From Prevotellaceae bacterium UBA7028 (lineage in GTDB: Bacteria > Bacteroidota > Bacteroidia > Bacteroidales > Bacteroidaceae), in the NCBI GenBank assembly GCA_002494215.1, contig DLBF01000051.1, positions 1 to 8,422 of the forward strand: 8,422 nt of DNA, in the 5' to 3' direction. The first letter of the stretch is position 1. The number at the start of each line of letters is the position of its first letter. The translations under genes were made by a program, and so were the position numbers. This document shows positions 1 to 5,482 of this stretch, piece by piece. Under the pieces are notes generated by a model that had not been told where the DNA came from, did not search any database, and saw nothing but the letters and a program-made list of their open reading frames with translations.

Positions 1-1596
1 CTGACGGAAATAGTTGAAGAATATCTGTGGGCGGTCGCTAATAACAGCCAACGGTGTGTCGTTACCCATTGCAGCCACAGGCTCCTGGCCAGCTGTTGCC
101 ATGGGGATTACGGTCTTATCTATATCCTCCTGACCGAAGCCGAAGGTAATCAGTTTGCGCTCGAAGTTCTCTACGGAGTTCTCTACGTGACGACCACTCT
201 TTAGTTTCTCCAACTGGATACGGTTGGTGCTCAGCCATTCGCGATAAGGGTGAGCCTTGGCCAGTTTTTCCTTAATCTCGCCATCGTAGTATATCTTGCC
301 TTCCTGAGTATCTATGAGCAGAATCTTACCGGGCTGTAAACGTCCCTTGCTGACTACATCTCCGGGCTCGAAGTCCATTACACCAACCTCGGAGGCTACC
401 ACAATCATACCGCTCTTGGTGATGGTGTAACGACTGGGACGAAGACCGTTTCTGTCCAACATACCACCTGCATAGCGTCCGTCGGAGAACAGCAGAGCGG
501 CAGGGCCGTCCCAAGGCTCCATCAGGATGGAGTGATATTCGTAGAAGGCCTTCAGGTCCTCGCTGATAGGATTCTTATCGTTGAAGCTCTCGGGAACCAG
601 GATGGCCATTGCCTGAGGTAATGAGAGTCCGCTCATCATCAGGAACTCGAATACGTTGTCGAGGCTGGCAGAGTCGCTCATACCTTCCTGAACAATGGGA
701 CGGAGGTCCTTGATGTCTCCTAAAGCCTCGCTGCTCAGTACACTTTCGCGTGCCTTCATCCAACCGCGATTACCACGGATGGTGTTGATCTCACCATTGT
801 GGGCCAACAGGCGGAAAGGCTGGGCCAGTTTCCACTTGGGGAAGGTGTTGGTTGAGAAACGTGAATGTACCAGGGCCAATCCGCTGGTAAAGTAGGGATT
901 GGAGAGGTCGGTGAAATAGCGTCTGAGCTGACCGCTCGTCAGCATACCTTTATATATAATGTTCTTGTTGGAAAGTGAGCAGATGTAGAAAGAGTCGAAA
1001 GCCTCTCCTCCGCCCCCTCTCCCATGGGCGAGGGGAGAATTAGCCATAGCTGCTACTCTATTCTCAATCTTTTTCCTTATTATATACAGCTTGTGATTGA
1101 GCGAAATATCCTCGTTCTGGTGAAAGTCGCTCCCCTCGCCCATGGGAGAGGGGGTGGGGGAGAGCCTTGTGATAAATATTTGTTTGATTTCGGGCTCTAC
1201 CTCGCGGGCAGCTGCTCCCAATGCTTCGGGGCATGTGGGAACGGAACGCATGTGCATCAACTGCAAACCCTCGCGTTCGATCTCCTCGATCATTACGGCC
1301 AAGATCTCTTGCTGTGCCTTCTCGTCCTTGGGAAAGAATACCAATCCTGTTCCGTAGCGACCCTTTTCGGGTACGGGTATGCCCTGTAACAGAATAAACT
1401 CGTGTGGAATCTGAACCATGATGCCTGCACCATCGCCAGTCTTGTCGCGTGTCTCGGCACCGCGGTGCTCCATGTTCTCCAGCACCTTCAATGCATTGTC
1501 CACTAATTCATGACTCTTTCCGCCGTGGATGTTTACTACCATTCCCACGCCGCAAGCGTCATGTTCGTAAGCTTCATTGTATAATCCCCTTTTCAT
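1..1596 (-). CDS. gltB: Glutamate synthase large subunit, N-terminal part (cut by window edge)
   Basis: This is the glutaminase end of glutamate synthase, which turns glutamine plus 2-oxoglutarate into two glutamate. The frame is open for 532 codons from ATG 1596-1594 to the left edge; family members are near 1500 residues, so about a third is present. The start MKRGLYNEAYEHDACGVGMV fits a class II glutamine amidotransferase: Cys15 is the expected nucleophile, exposed after removal of a short propeptide. Further landmarks are EHRGAE, TGDGAGIM, HSRFSTNTF (244-252) and HNGEINTIRGNRGW (from 267). At the edge the sequence DTPLAVISDRPQIFFNYFR matches the entry to the central domain. Residues about 145-156 (LSPTPSPMGEGS) and 187-198 (SPLAHGRGGGGE) look foreign; they are the translation of two inverted C/G-rich repeats and keep the frame. 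It lies 22 bases after dapL and is probably cotranscribed with it. The family call is secure; that the enzyme is active despite the insertions is inference. Confidence 0.96.
   Translation of the reverse strand, partial: MKRGLYNEAYEHDACGVGMVVNIHGGKSHELVDNALKVLENMEHRGAETRDKTGDGAGIMVQIPHEFILLQGIPVPEKGRYGTGLVFFPKDEKAQQEILAVMIEEIEREGLQLMHMRSVPTCPEALGAAAREVEPEIKQIFITRLSPTPSPMGEGSDFHQNEDISLNHKLYIIRKKIENRVAAMANSPLAHGRGGGGEAFDSFYICSLSNKNIIYKGMLTSGQLRRYFTDLSNPYFTSGLALVHSRFSTNTFPKWKLAQPFRLLAHNGEINTIRGNRGWMKARESVLSSEALGDIKDLRPIVQEGMSDSASLDNVFEFLMMSGLSLPQAMAILVPESFNDKNPISEDLKAFYEYHSILMEPWDGPAALLFSDGRYAGGMLDRNGLRPSRYTITKSGMIVVASEVGVMDFEPGDVVSKGRLQPGKILLIDTQEGKIYYDGEIKEKLAKAHPYREWLSTNRIQLEKLKSGRHVENSVENFERKLITFGFGQEDIDKTVIPMATAGQEPVAAMGNDTPLAVISDRPQIFFNYFRQ
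1003..1038 (+). repeat. C/G-rich palindromic repeat, copy A, inside gltB
   Basis: This is a C/G-rich element of about 36 bases. Its core, 1014-1035, is an imperfect palindrome centred on CCCATGGG (CCCCTC-T-CCCATGGG-C-GAGGGG). It matches the reverse complement of copy B (1129-1164) at about 33 of 36 positions. On the gltB strand it encodes SPLAHGRGGGGE. Its length is a multiple of three and it brings no stop in the gltB frame. It resembles the short C-rich palindromic repeats scattered in many Bacteroidota genomes; that family link is from memory. Confidence 0.8.
1129..1164 (-). repeat. C/G-rich palindromic repeat, copy B, inside gltB
   Basis: This is the inverted partner of copy A, 90 bases away. 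Its palindromic core at 1132-1153 is CCCCTC-G-CCCATGGG-A-GAGGGG. In the gltB frame it reads LSPTPSPMGEGS. Together the two copies could form a long stem of about 36 base pairs in gltB mRNA, between codons 145 and 198. Confidence 0.8.
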
Positions 1597-1610
1597 TTAT
1601 TATTTGATAA

Positions 1611-1628
1611 TTTACGATTTACAATTTA
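1611..1628. repeat. Heptamer repeat at the dapL/gltB junction
   Basis: The plus strand reads TTTACGA TTTACAA TTTA, that is two and a half copies of the heptamer TTTACRA. It covers the dapL stop codon (TAA, 1621-1619) and most of the 22-base gap before the gltB start. The A/T-rich tract leaves gltB without a Shine-Dalgarno sequence. Similar A/T-rich heptad tracts are familiar between Bacteroidota genes, but that comparison is from memory. Confidence 0.55.
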
Positions 1629-2788
1629 TTGTCTATGCGACGAAGCGCCTTTTCTGTATTCCCGTGTGTACCGAAAGCGGTCAGTCTGACGTAACCTTCT
1701 CCGCTGGGACCAAAGCCTGCGCCGGGAGTGCAGACAACATGGGCAGAGTGAAGCACCCAGTCGAAGAATTCCCAGGATGTCATCCCTTTTGGTGTCTTTA
1801 CCCAGATGTAGGGTGCGTCGGTGCCACCATAAACGGTGAAGCCCATGTTGGTCAGCGCCTCGCGCATCAGACGGGCATTCTGCATGTAGTAGTCGATGGT
1901 GGCACGTATCTGTTGCTTGCCTTCGGGGGTATAGATAGCCTCGGCAGCACGCTGGCTGATGTAGCTGGTGCCGTTGAACTTGGTGCACTGGCGGCGGCTC
2001 CATAGTTGATTTAGTGGCACAGGCAATGTCTTGGGAACAATGGTGTAACCACAACGGATTCCTGTAAAGCCTGCAGTCTTTGAAAAACTGTGAAACTCTA
2101 CAGCACACTGACGGGCACCCTCTATCTCGTAGATGCTATGTGGTACGTCTTGGCTTTGGATAAAAGCCTCGTAAGCAGCATCGTAGAAGATTAATGAGTC
2201 GTTATGAAGTGCATAGTCCACCCATTTCTTCAACTGTGCTTTTGTGAGTGTTGTGCCCGTGGGGTTGTTGGGGTAGCACAGATAGATAACGTCCACATGC
2301 TCTGTTGGCAATTCTGGTACAAAACCATTCTCTGCTGTGCAGGGCAACTTTACGATTCGACGACCAGCCATTACGTTAGAATCCACATAAACGGGATAGA
2401 CGGGGTCGGTGACGGCTACTACACAATCCTCTGCCAGTAGTTCCTGGAAATTGCCCGTATCGCTTTTCGCACCGTCGCTCACAAACACTTCGTCGGCATC
2501 GATGTCAATGCCGCGAGCACGGTAATCGTTTTCGACAATGGCGTTGCGCAGGAAATCATAACCCCTCTCGGGTCCATAGCCGCGGAAGGTGGCTCCTGCT
2601 GCCATTTCGTCTGCTGCCTTGTGCAAAGCTTTCACAACAGCCGGGCAGAGTGGTTGGGTAACGTCGCCAATGCCAAGGCTTATTACATCCGCCTTGGGGT
2701 TTTCTGCCTTGAAGGCCTGCACCTTCTTGGCAATATCTGCGAACAAATAGTTGCTCGACAAGTTAAGATAATGGTCGTTTATTTTCAT
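1619..2788 (-). CDS. dapL: LL-diaminopimelate aminotransferase
   Basis: This is a PLP enzyme of 389 residues that converts tetrahydrodipicolinate directly to LL-diaminopimelate with glutamate as amino donor, bypassing the succinylase and acetylase branches of lysine synthesis. It is cytosolic. Family signatures are [10 protein letters not shown] (38-47), the [13 protein letters not shown] segment (68-80), [10 protein letters not shown] (104-113), [13 protein letters not shown] (128-140), [11 protein letters not shown] (172-182) and [15 protein letters not shown] (234-248). Lys237 in SFSK is the expected PLP Schiff-base lysine. [16 protein letters not shown] (358-373) near the end shows the chain is complete. 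It is about 20 residues shorter than the 408-411 usual in the family; two loops, near 143-150 and 253-260, seem trimmed. The ATG lies two bases after the dapF stop with GGAATAGAG just before it, so the two genes are translationally close. The junction with gltB holds a heptamer repeat. Confidence 0.96.
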   Translation of the reverse strand: MKINDHYLNLSSNYLFADIAKKVQAFKAENPKADVISLGIGDVTQPLCPAVVKALHKAADEMAAGATFRGYGPERGYDFLRNAIVENDYRARGIDIDADEVFVSDGAKSDTGNFQELLAEDCVVAVTDPVYPVYVDSNVMAGRRIVKLPCTAENGFVPELPTEHVDVIYLCYPNNPTGTTLTKAQLKKWVDYALHNDSLIFYDAAYEAFIQSQDVPHSIYEIEGARQCAVEFHSFSKTAGFTGIRCGYTIVPKTLPVPLNQLWSRRQCTKFNGTSYISQRAAEAIYTPEGKQQIRATIDYYMQNARLMREALTNMGFTVYGGTDAPYIWVKTPKGMTSWEFFDWVLHSAHVVCTPGAGFGPSGEGYVRLTAFGTHGNTEKALRRIDNKL

Positions 2789-2790
2789 CT

Positions 2791-3633
2791 CTATTCCTGA
2801 TTATTCTGAGGGATCTCTATTTCTCCCTCAAACACGAACTCTGCCGGTCCTGTCATATATACATGATTGTCGGCTTCGTTCCATTCAATCTCTAATTCAC
2901 CGCCATCCATGATGATGCGGTTCTTTCGTCCTGCTCGTCCTGTTTTGCAAGCTGCTACAGCCGTAGCACAGGCACCCGTTCCGCAGGCCTGGGTTATTCC
3001 GCTGCCGCGTTCCCAAACGCGCACTCGAATACCGTTAGGACGCATTTCGGCAAATTCGATGTTGCAACGTTCGGGAAAAGCGGCATGATATTCCAATTTC
3101 TTACCTTTGCTCTCCACCATATCCACCTTGTCCGTGAAGATGACGTAATGGGGATTGCCCATAGACACAAAAGCTTCGCCCTCGACCTCTTTCCAGATGG
3201 CAAGGGGAGCATATACGGGGTTAAACTGTCTTTCGTTCTCGAAGACAGGTTCGCCCATATCGACGGTTACGGATTCTACCTTGCCGTCTTGTACGTTGAG
3301 CTTGAGGATTTTGACTCCTGAGAGGGTAAGTAGTCTTATTTCGGTTTTGTCTGTCAGTTCCTTTTCATAAAGATATTTCCCGATGCAGCGACTGGCGTTA
3401 CCGCACATCATAGCCTCTGAACCGTCGGCATTAAAGATGCGCATGGTAAAGTCTGCCTCGGGAAGGGGACTGCGACCAATCAGCACTAATCCGTCTGAAC
3501 CAATGCCTTTGTGGCGGTCGCTCCATGCGATGGCAGCTGCGGCAGGGTCCTTTATATTATATAAGGTAGTGTCAACGTAGATGTAGTCGTTGCCTGCTCC
3601 GTGCATCTTTGTAAAGTGTATCATTTCTGACAT
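2791..3633 (-). CDS. dapF: Diaminopimelate epimerase
   Basis: This is a cofactor-independent epimerase of 280 residues that converts LL- to meso-diaminopimelate, used for lysine and for peptidoglycan cross-linking. The N-terminal [15 protein letters not shown] (7-21) is typical of the family. The two catalytic cysteines are visible: Cys77 in [11 protein letters not shown] and Cys217 in [28 protein letters not shown] (43-52) and MGNPHYVIF (158-166) are also conserved. Length is normal for the family. The start chosen is ATG 3633-3631; Met4 is an alternative three codons in. It is the first gene of a minus-strand unit with dapL and gltB and sits behind a well-formed Bacteroidota promoter, leaving a leader of about 40 bases. 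DapF and DapL are consecutive steps, so pairing them is sensible. Confidence 0.97.
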   Translation of the reverse strand: MSEMIHFTKMHGAGNDYIYVDTTLYNIKDPAAAAIAWSDRHKGIGSDGLVLIGRSPLPEADFTMRIFNADGSEAMMCGNASRCIGKYLYEKELTDKTEIRLLTLSGVKILKLNVQDGKVESVTVDMGEPVFENERQFNPVYAPLAIWKEVEGEAFVSMGNPHYVIFTDKVDMVESKGKKLEYHAAFPERCNIEFAEMRPNGIRVRVWERGSGITQACGTGACATAVAACKTGRAGRKNRIIMDGGELEIEWNEADNHVYMTGPAEFVFEGEIEIPQNNQE

Positions 3634-3682
3634 TTTGATTTAGTTTTTGATGTTGCGCTTTCTATCCGTAACAAAACCGTGG

Positions 3683-3714
3683 CAAAGGTAGTGCAATTTG
3701 TAATTTTGTGCAAA
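3683..3714 (-). promoter_or_regulatory. Promoter of the dapF-dapL-gltB unit
   Basis: Read on the minus strand, a -33 box TTTG (3714-3711) is followed after 20 bases by TACCTTTG (3690-3683). This fits the Bacteroidota housekeeping pattern TTTG - about 19-21 - TAnnTTTG. Transcription should begin near 3676, giving a leader of about 40 bases before dapF. Confidence 0.75.
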
Positions 3715-3791
3715 TATTCTTCTTCTTTTTGGAAGCAATTTGTTTGATTTTATTGACATAGAGCAAGAAAACCCTTCAACTTTTGCTCGAT

Positions 3792-3826
3792 TTTGGCGGA
3801 AATAACAACTTTATTGTGTACCTTTG
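3792..3826 (+). promoter_or_regulatory. Promoter of the DUF1295 gene
   Basis: TACCTTTG at 3819-3826 matches the Bacteroidota -7 box. The nearest -33 candidate is TTTG at 3792-3795, a spacing of 23 and thus slightly long. A reading frame extends upstream to a TTG at 3824, but that codon is part of the -7 box, so the ATG at 3848 is the likelier start. The promoter faces away from the dapF promoter. Confidence 0.6.
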
Positions 3827-3847
3827 CAATCAAAAGAAGTCGAACTA

Positions 3848-4700
3848 ATGAAGATTGATTTTTCCAGAAGATTTAGCTTTGTGATTATAGCCATTGTTTA
3901 CTTGTTGGCGGCAATGGTGGGATGCTTTGTTTTTGTGGGTCTCCGTACGGCGGTGCAGGAACTGTTGGCTTTGTTTGTGGCTGATGTCGTGGCAACCATC
4001 GTTGTGTGGGGCTTTGGTTTGCTTTTTAGGAATGTGTCGGTATATGATCCGTACTGGAGTGTGGCTCCGCCCCTGATGTTCACGGCTTGGGCTATGTATA
4101 AGAACGTGTTTACCCTGTCTGTGGTGTTGCTGCTGGTGGCTGTGTGGTATTGGGGGGGGTCGCCTGACGGGTAACTGGGCATATACCTTTCGTGGGATGG
4201 GACATGAGGATTGGCGCTATACTCGCTATCGTGAGTCGCAATCCCCTGCGCTTTTCCATTTAACGAATTTCCTTGGCTTGAATATGATGCCTACGGTTTT
4301 GGTTTTCTTTGCCATGATGCCTGGTTGGGAGTTGTTTGATGGTAGTGGGACAAATGGTATCGTGCTGTGGCTTGGTTTTGCGATGAGCGTTACGGCTGCC
4401 ACTATCCAGCTGGTTGCTGACACGCAGATACATCGTTTCCGTGATGCCCATCCCGGCCAATATTGTAACGTTGGCTTGTGGCGGAAGGGTAGGCATCCCA
4501 ATTATTTTGGCGAGATGCTGATGTGGTGGGGCGTCTGGGTGATGTTTGCTTCGAAGGGGAACTTTGATTGGCGTGTTGTGTGCCCTTTGGCTATGAGCTC
4601 CCTCTTTCTGTTTGTTAGTATCCCTATGATGGAACGTCGGCAGCGGAAGAACAAGCCCGGTTATGACGAATACCGTAAACGTACCAGAATGCTGATATAG
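3848..4700 (+). pseudogene. DUF1295 membrane protein (steroid 5-alpha-reductase-like), split by a frameshift
   Basis: Two adjoining frames together make one DUF1295-type membrane protein, a group related to steroid 5-alpha-reductase and isoprenylcysteine methyltransferase folds. The substrate is unknown. Frame one runs from ATG 3848 for 108 codons to TAA 4172-4174 and has three or so hydrophobic segments and the family motif NVSVYDPYWSVAPP (62-75). Frame two takes over at the run of eight G (4152-4159) with GRLTGNWAYTFRGMGHEDWR and continues through LWRKGRHPNYFGEML, the most conserved block of the family, to TAG 4698-4700. With seven G the reading is YWGGRLTGNWAYTF and gives one chain of 283 residues, a normal family length. 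No other defect is seen, so this may be a sequencing or assembly error, a phase-variable gene or a fresh mutation. If it is a real break, translation could restart at ATG 4197 and give 167 residues. Confidence 0.85.
4152..4159 (+). repeat. Run of eight G at the frameshift point
   Basis: Eight consecutive G follow TATT and precede TCGCC. Seven would join the two halves of the DUF1295 gene exactly at W102-G-G-R. Such runs are prone both to polymerase slippage and to sequencing miscounts. Confidence 0.9.
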
Positions 4701-4710
4701 GCGTTGAGTG

Positions 4711-4742
4711 ATCCGAATCCATTCTTTCTGATGGGTCCGGAT
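4711..4742 (+). terminator. Possible hairpin just after the DUF1295 gene
   Basis: ATCCGAATCCA at 4711-4721 can pair with TGGGTCCGGAT at 4732-4742 around a 10-base loop, with one mismatch and one G-U pair. It starts 10 bases after the stop codon. Only a weak A/T tract follows, so termination here is uncertain. Confidence 0.4.
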
Positions 4743-4783
4743 ATTTATTATTGAAAGTTTTCTTGTAAACTTATTCTATATTT

Positions 4784-4811
4784 AGGGCCCTCTTTGTGGG
4801 GGCCTTTGTTT
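4784..4811 (+). terminator. Likely intrinsic terminator of the DUF1295 gene
   Basis: AGGGCCC at 4784-4790 pairs with GGGCCTT (4799-4805), using one G-U pair, around a nine-base loop, and TTTGTTTG follows. The form stem-TCTTTG-loop-stem-T tract is common after Bacteroidota genes. Confidence 0.6.
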
Positions 4812-4846
4812 GTTGCGTCCTTTTATATATAATAATGTAGCTTTGG

Positions 4847-4922
4847 TTGCAAAATGTTTAGTCTTTTTCTTATTTAATTGATTTATGTCAACAAAAGCAA
4901 ATATACGCTAAACAAAAAGCAA
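4847..4922 (+). promoter_or_regulatory. Inverted repeat upstream of the glnK promoter
   Basis: TTGC-AAAA-TGTTTAG (4847-4861) and CTAAACA-AAAA-GCAA (4908-4922) are inverted copies. The outer four and inner seven bases pair exactly, the four bases between them do not, and the arms lie 46 bases apart. The right arm ends about 31 bases before the -7 box, a plausible site for an activator of a nitrogen-controlled unit. No regulator family is recognised. The rest of the 315-base gap 4701-5015 holds only the hairpins, promoter box and palindrome listed separately. Confidence 0.4.
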
Positions 4923-4953
4923 GTAAAATGATTAATAAATAAACAAAAAGATA

Positions 4954-4961
4954 TACCTTTG
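4954..4961 (+). promoter_or_regulatory. -7 box of the glnK-amtB unit
   Basis: TACCTTTG matches the Bacteroidota -7 consensus and is identical to the other three promoters in the window. No TTTG stands at the -33 position (the region reads ATGATTAATAAA), which suggests a promoter needing an activator. The leader would be about 48 bases. Confidence 0.6.
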
Positions 4962-4970
4962 CATCGAAAT

Positions 4971-4980
4971 CATTGCAATG
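4971..4980 (+). promoter_or_regulatory. Ten-base palindrome in the glnK leader
   Basis: CATTGCAATG is a perfect palindrome lying ten bases past the -7 box, at or just after the expected transcription start. It could be an operator half-pair, but no known site is recognised and a chance match is possible. Confidence 0.3.
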
Positions 4981-5015
4981 TGACAATAGGACGCTCATTA
5001 TTTAAACATTAAGGT

Positions 5016-5363
5016 ATGAAAAAGATTGAAGCAATTATCCGAAAGACAAAGTTTGAGGATGTGAAGGAAGCATTGCTCAACTCGGACATCGATTGGTTTG
5101 AGTATCACGACGTACACGGCATCGGCCAGAGTCGACAGGAACGTATCTACCGTGGCGTGCAGTACTCAACGGATGTTATCGAGCGTGTAGCAATAACCAT
5201 TGTCTGTCGTGACCAGTTCCTGGATCCTACCATTAAGGTGATTATAGAAACGGCACATACGGGTGAGGTAGGCGACGGTCGCATCTTCGTGAGCGAAATG
5301 ATTGACACATGGAGCATCCGTACGGGTGAGCATGGTGATACAGTTTTGAGGGACAAGAAGTAG
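5016..5363 (+). CDS. glnK: P-II family nitrogen signal protein (GlnK/GlnB type)
   Basis: This is a small trimeric P-II protein of 115 residues that senses ATP/ADP and 2-oxoglutarate and, beside amtB, probably plugs the ammonium channel when nitrogen is plentiful. MKKIEAIIRKTKFEDVKEAL matches the family N-terminus. The B-loop HTGEVGDGRIFV (81-92) corresponds to TGKIGDGKIF, and IRTGE (101-105) is the C-loop region. The T-loop runs from GIGQSRQERIYRGVQY (35-50) and is one residue shorter than in E. coli GlnB. Tyr50 corresponds to the uridylylated Tyr51, and Gln38 to the 2-oxoglutarate-binding Gln39. Arg57 and Arg89 stand where E. coli has Lys58 and Lys90. The symbol glnK rather than glnB rests on linkage to amtB. 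It is the first gene of the unit, behind a TACCTTTG box. The start ATG is chosen on family alignment. Confidence 0.93.
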   Translation: MKKIEAIIRKTKFEDVKEALLNSDIDWFEYHDVHGIGQSRQERIYRGVQYSTDVIERVAITIVCRDQFLDPTIKVIIETAHTGEVGDGRIFVSEMIDTWSIRTGEHGDTVLRDKK

Positions 5364-5398
5364 GGCCCCCTCCCAACCTCCCCCTTTGGGTGAGGAGA
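5364..5398 (+). repeat. C-rich repeat, left arm, glnK-amtB gap
   Basis: The repeat begins at the first base after the glnK stop codon. It reads as a C-rich arm with core CCCCCTTTGGG (5380-5390) and a trailing GTGAGGAG-type tail. It pairs imperfectly, about 26 of 34 positions, with the right arm at 5443-5476. It has the same plan as the repeats in gltB (C-rich arm, NGGG centre, G/A-rich end) and is probably a relative. Confidence 0.7.
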
Positions 5399-5442
5399 TG
5401 TATAAGGAACAACAAACAAAAAGACCCATGCCCCTATAATGG

Positions 5443-5476
5443 TCTTCCCTCCCAAAGGGGGGGGTAAGAGGGGGGC
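5443..5476 (-). repeat. C-rich repeat, right arm, ending at the amtB start
   Basis: This is the inverted partner of 5364-5398, with core CCCAAAGGGGG and a run of eight G at 5457-5464. It ends six bases before the amtB ATG, so the ribosome-binding region of amtB lies in the repeat (TAAGAGG at 5465-5471). Folding with the left arm could hide that region. The 44-base spacer has a small extra hairpin, AAGACC (5421-5426) with GGTCTT (5441-5446). Confidence 0.7.
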
Positions 5477-5482
5477 TACATT

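Noticed and set aside
1003..1164. CRISPR array or transposon ends
   Set aside because: Only two copies in opposite orientation, no spacers of regular size and no transposase; they are palindromic interspersed repeats.
1024..1389. Plus-strand open frame of 121 codons opposite gltB
   Set aside because: It is a shadow of the well-supported gltB frame; it has no promoter or family signature, and its N-terminal part derives from the repeat copies.
1577..2005. Plus-strand open frame of 142 codons opposite dapL
   Set aside because: The minus strand encodes a full, conserved dapL here; the opposite frame has no recognisable motif.
3824..3847. TTG at 3824 as start of the DUF1295 gene, adding eight codons
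   Set aside because: The TTG is part of the TACCTTTG promoter box and would lie upstream of the transcript start; ATG 3848 fits better.
5398..5439. Small frame MYKEQQTKRPMPL in the glnK-amtB gap
   Set aside because: Thirteen codons within repeat-flanked spacer DNA, without ribosome-binding signal or recognisable product; judged accidental.
5421..5446. Hairpin AAGACC/GGTCTT as a terminator
   Set aside because: The T-rich side lies on the minus strand, where no gene ends; on the plus strand no T tract follows, and amtB is expected to be cotranscribed with glnK.
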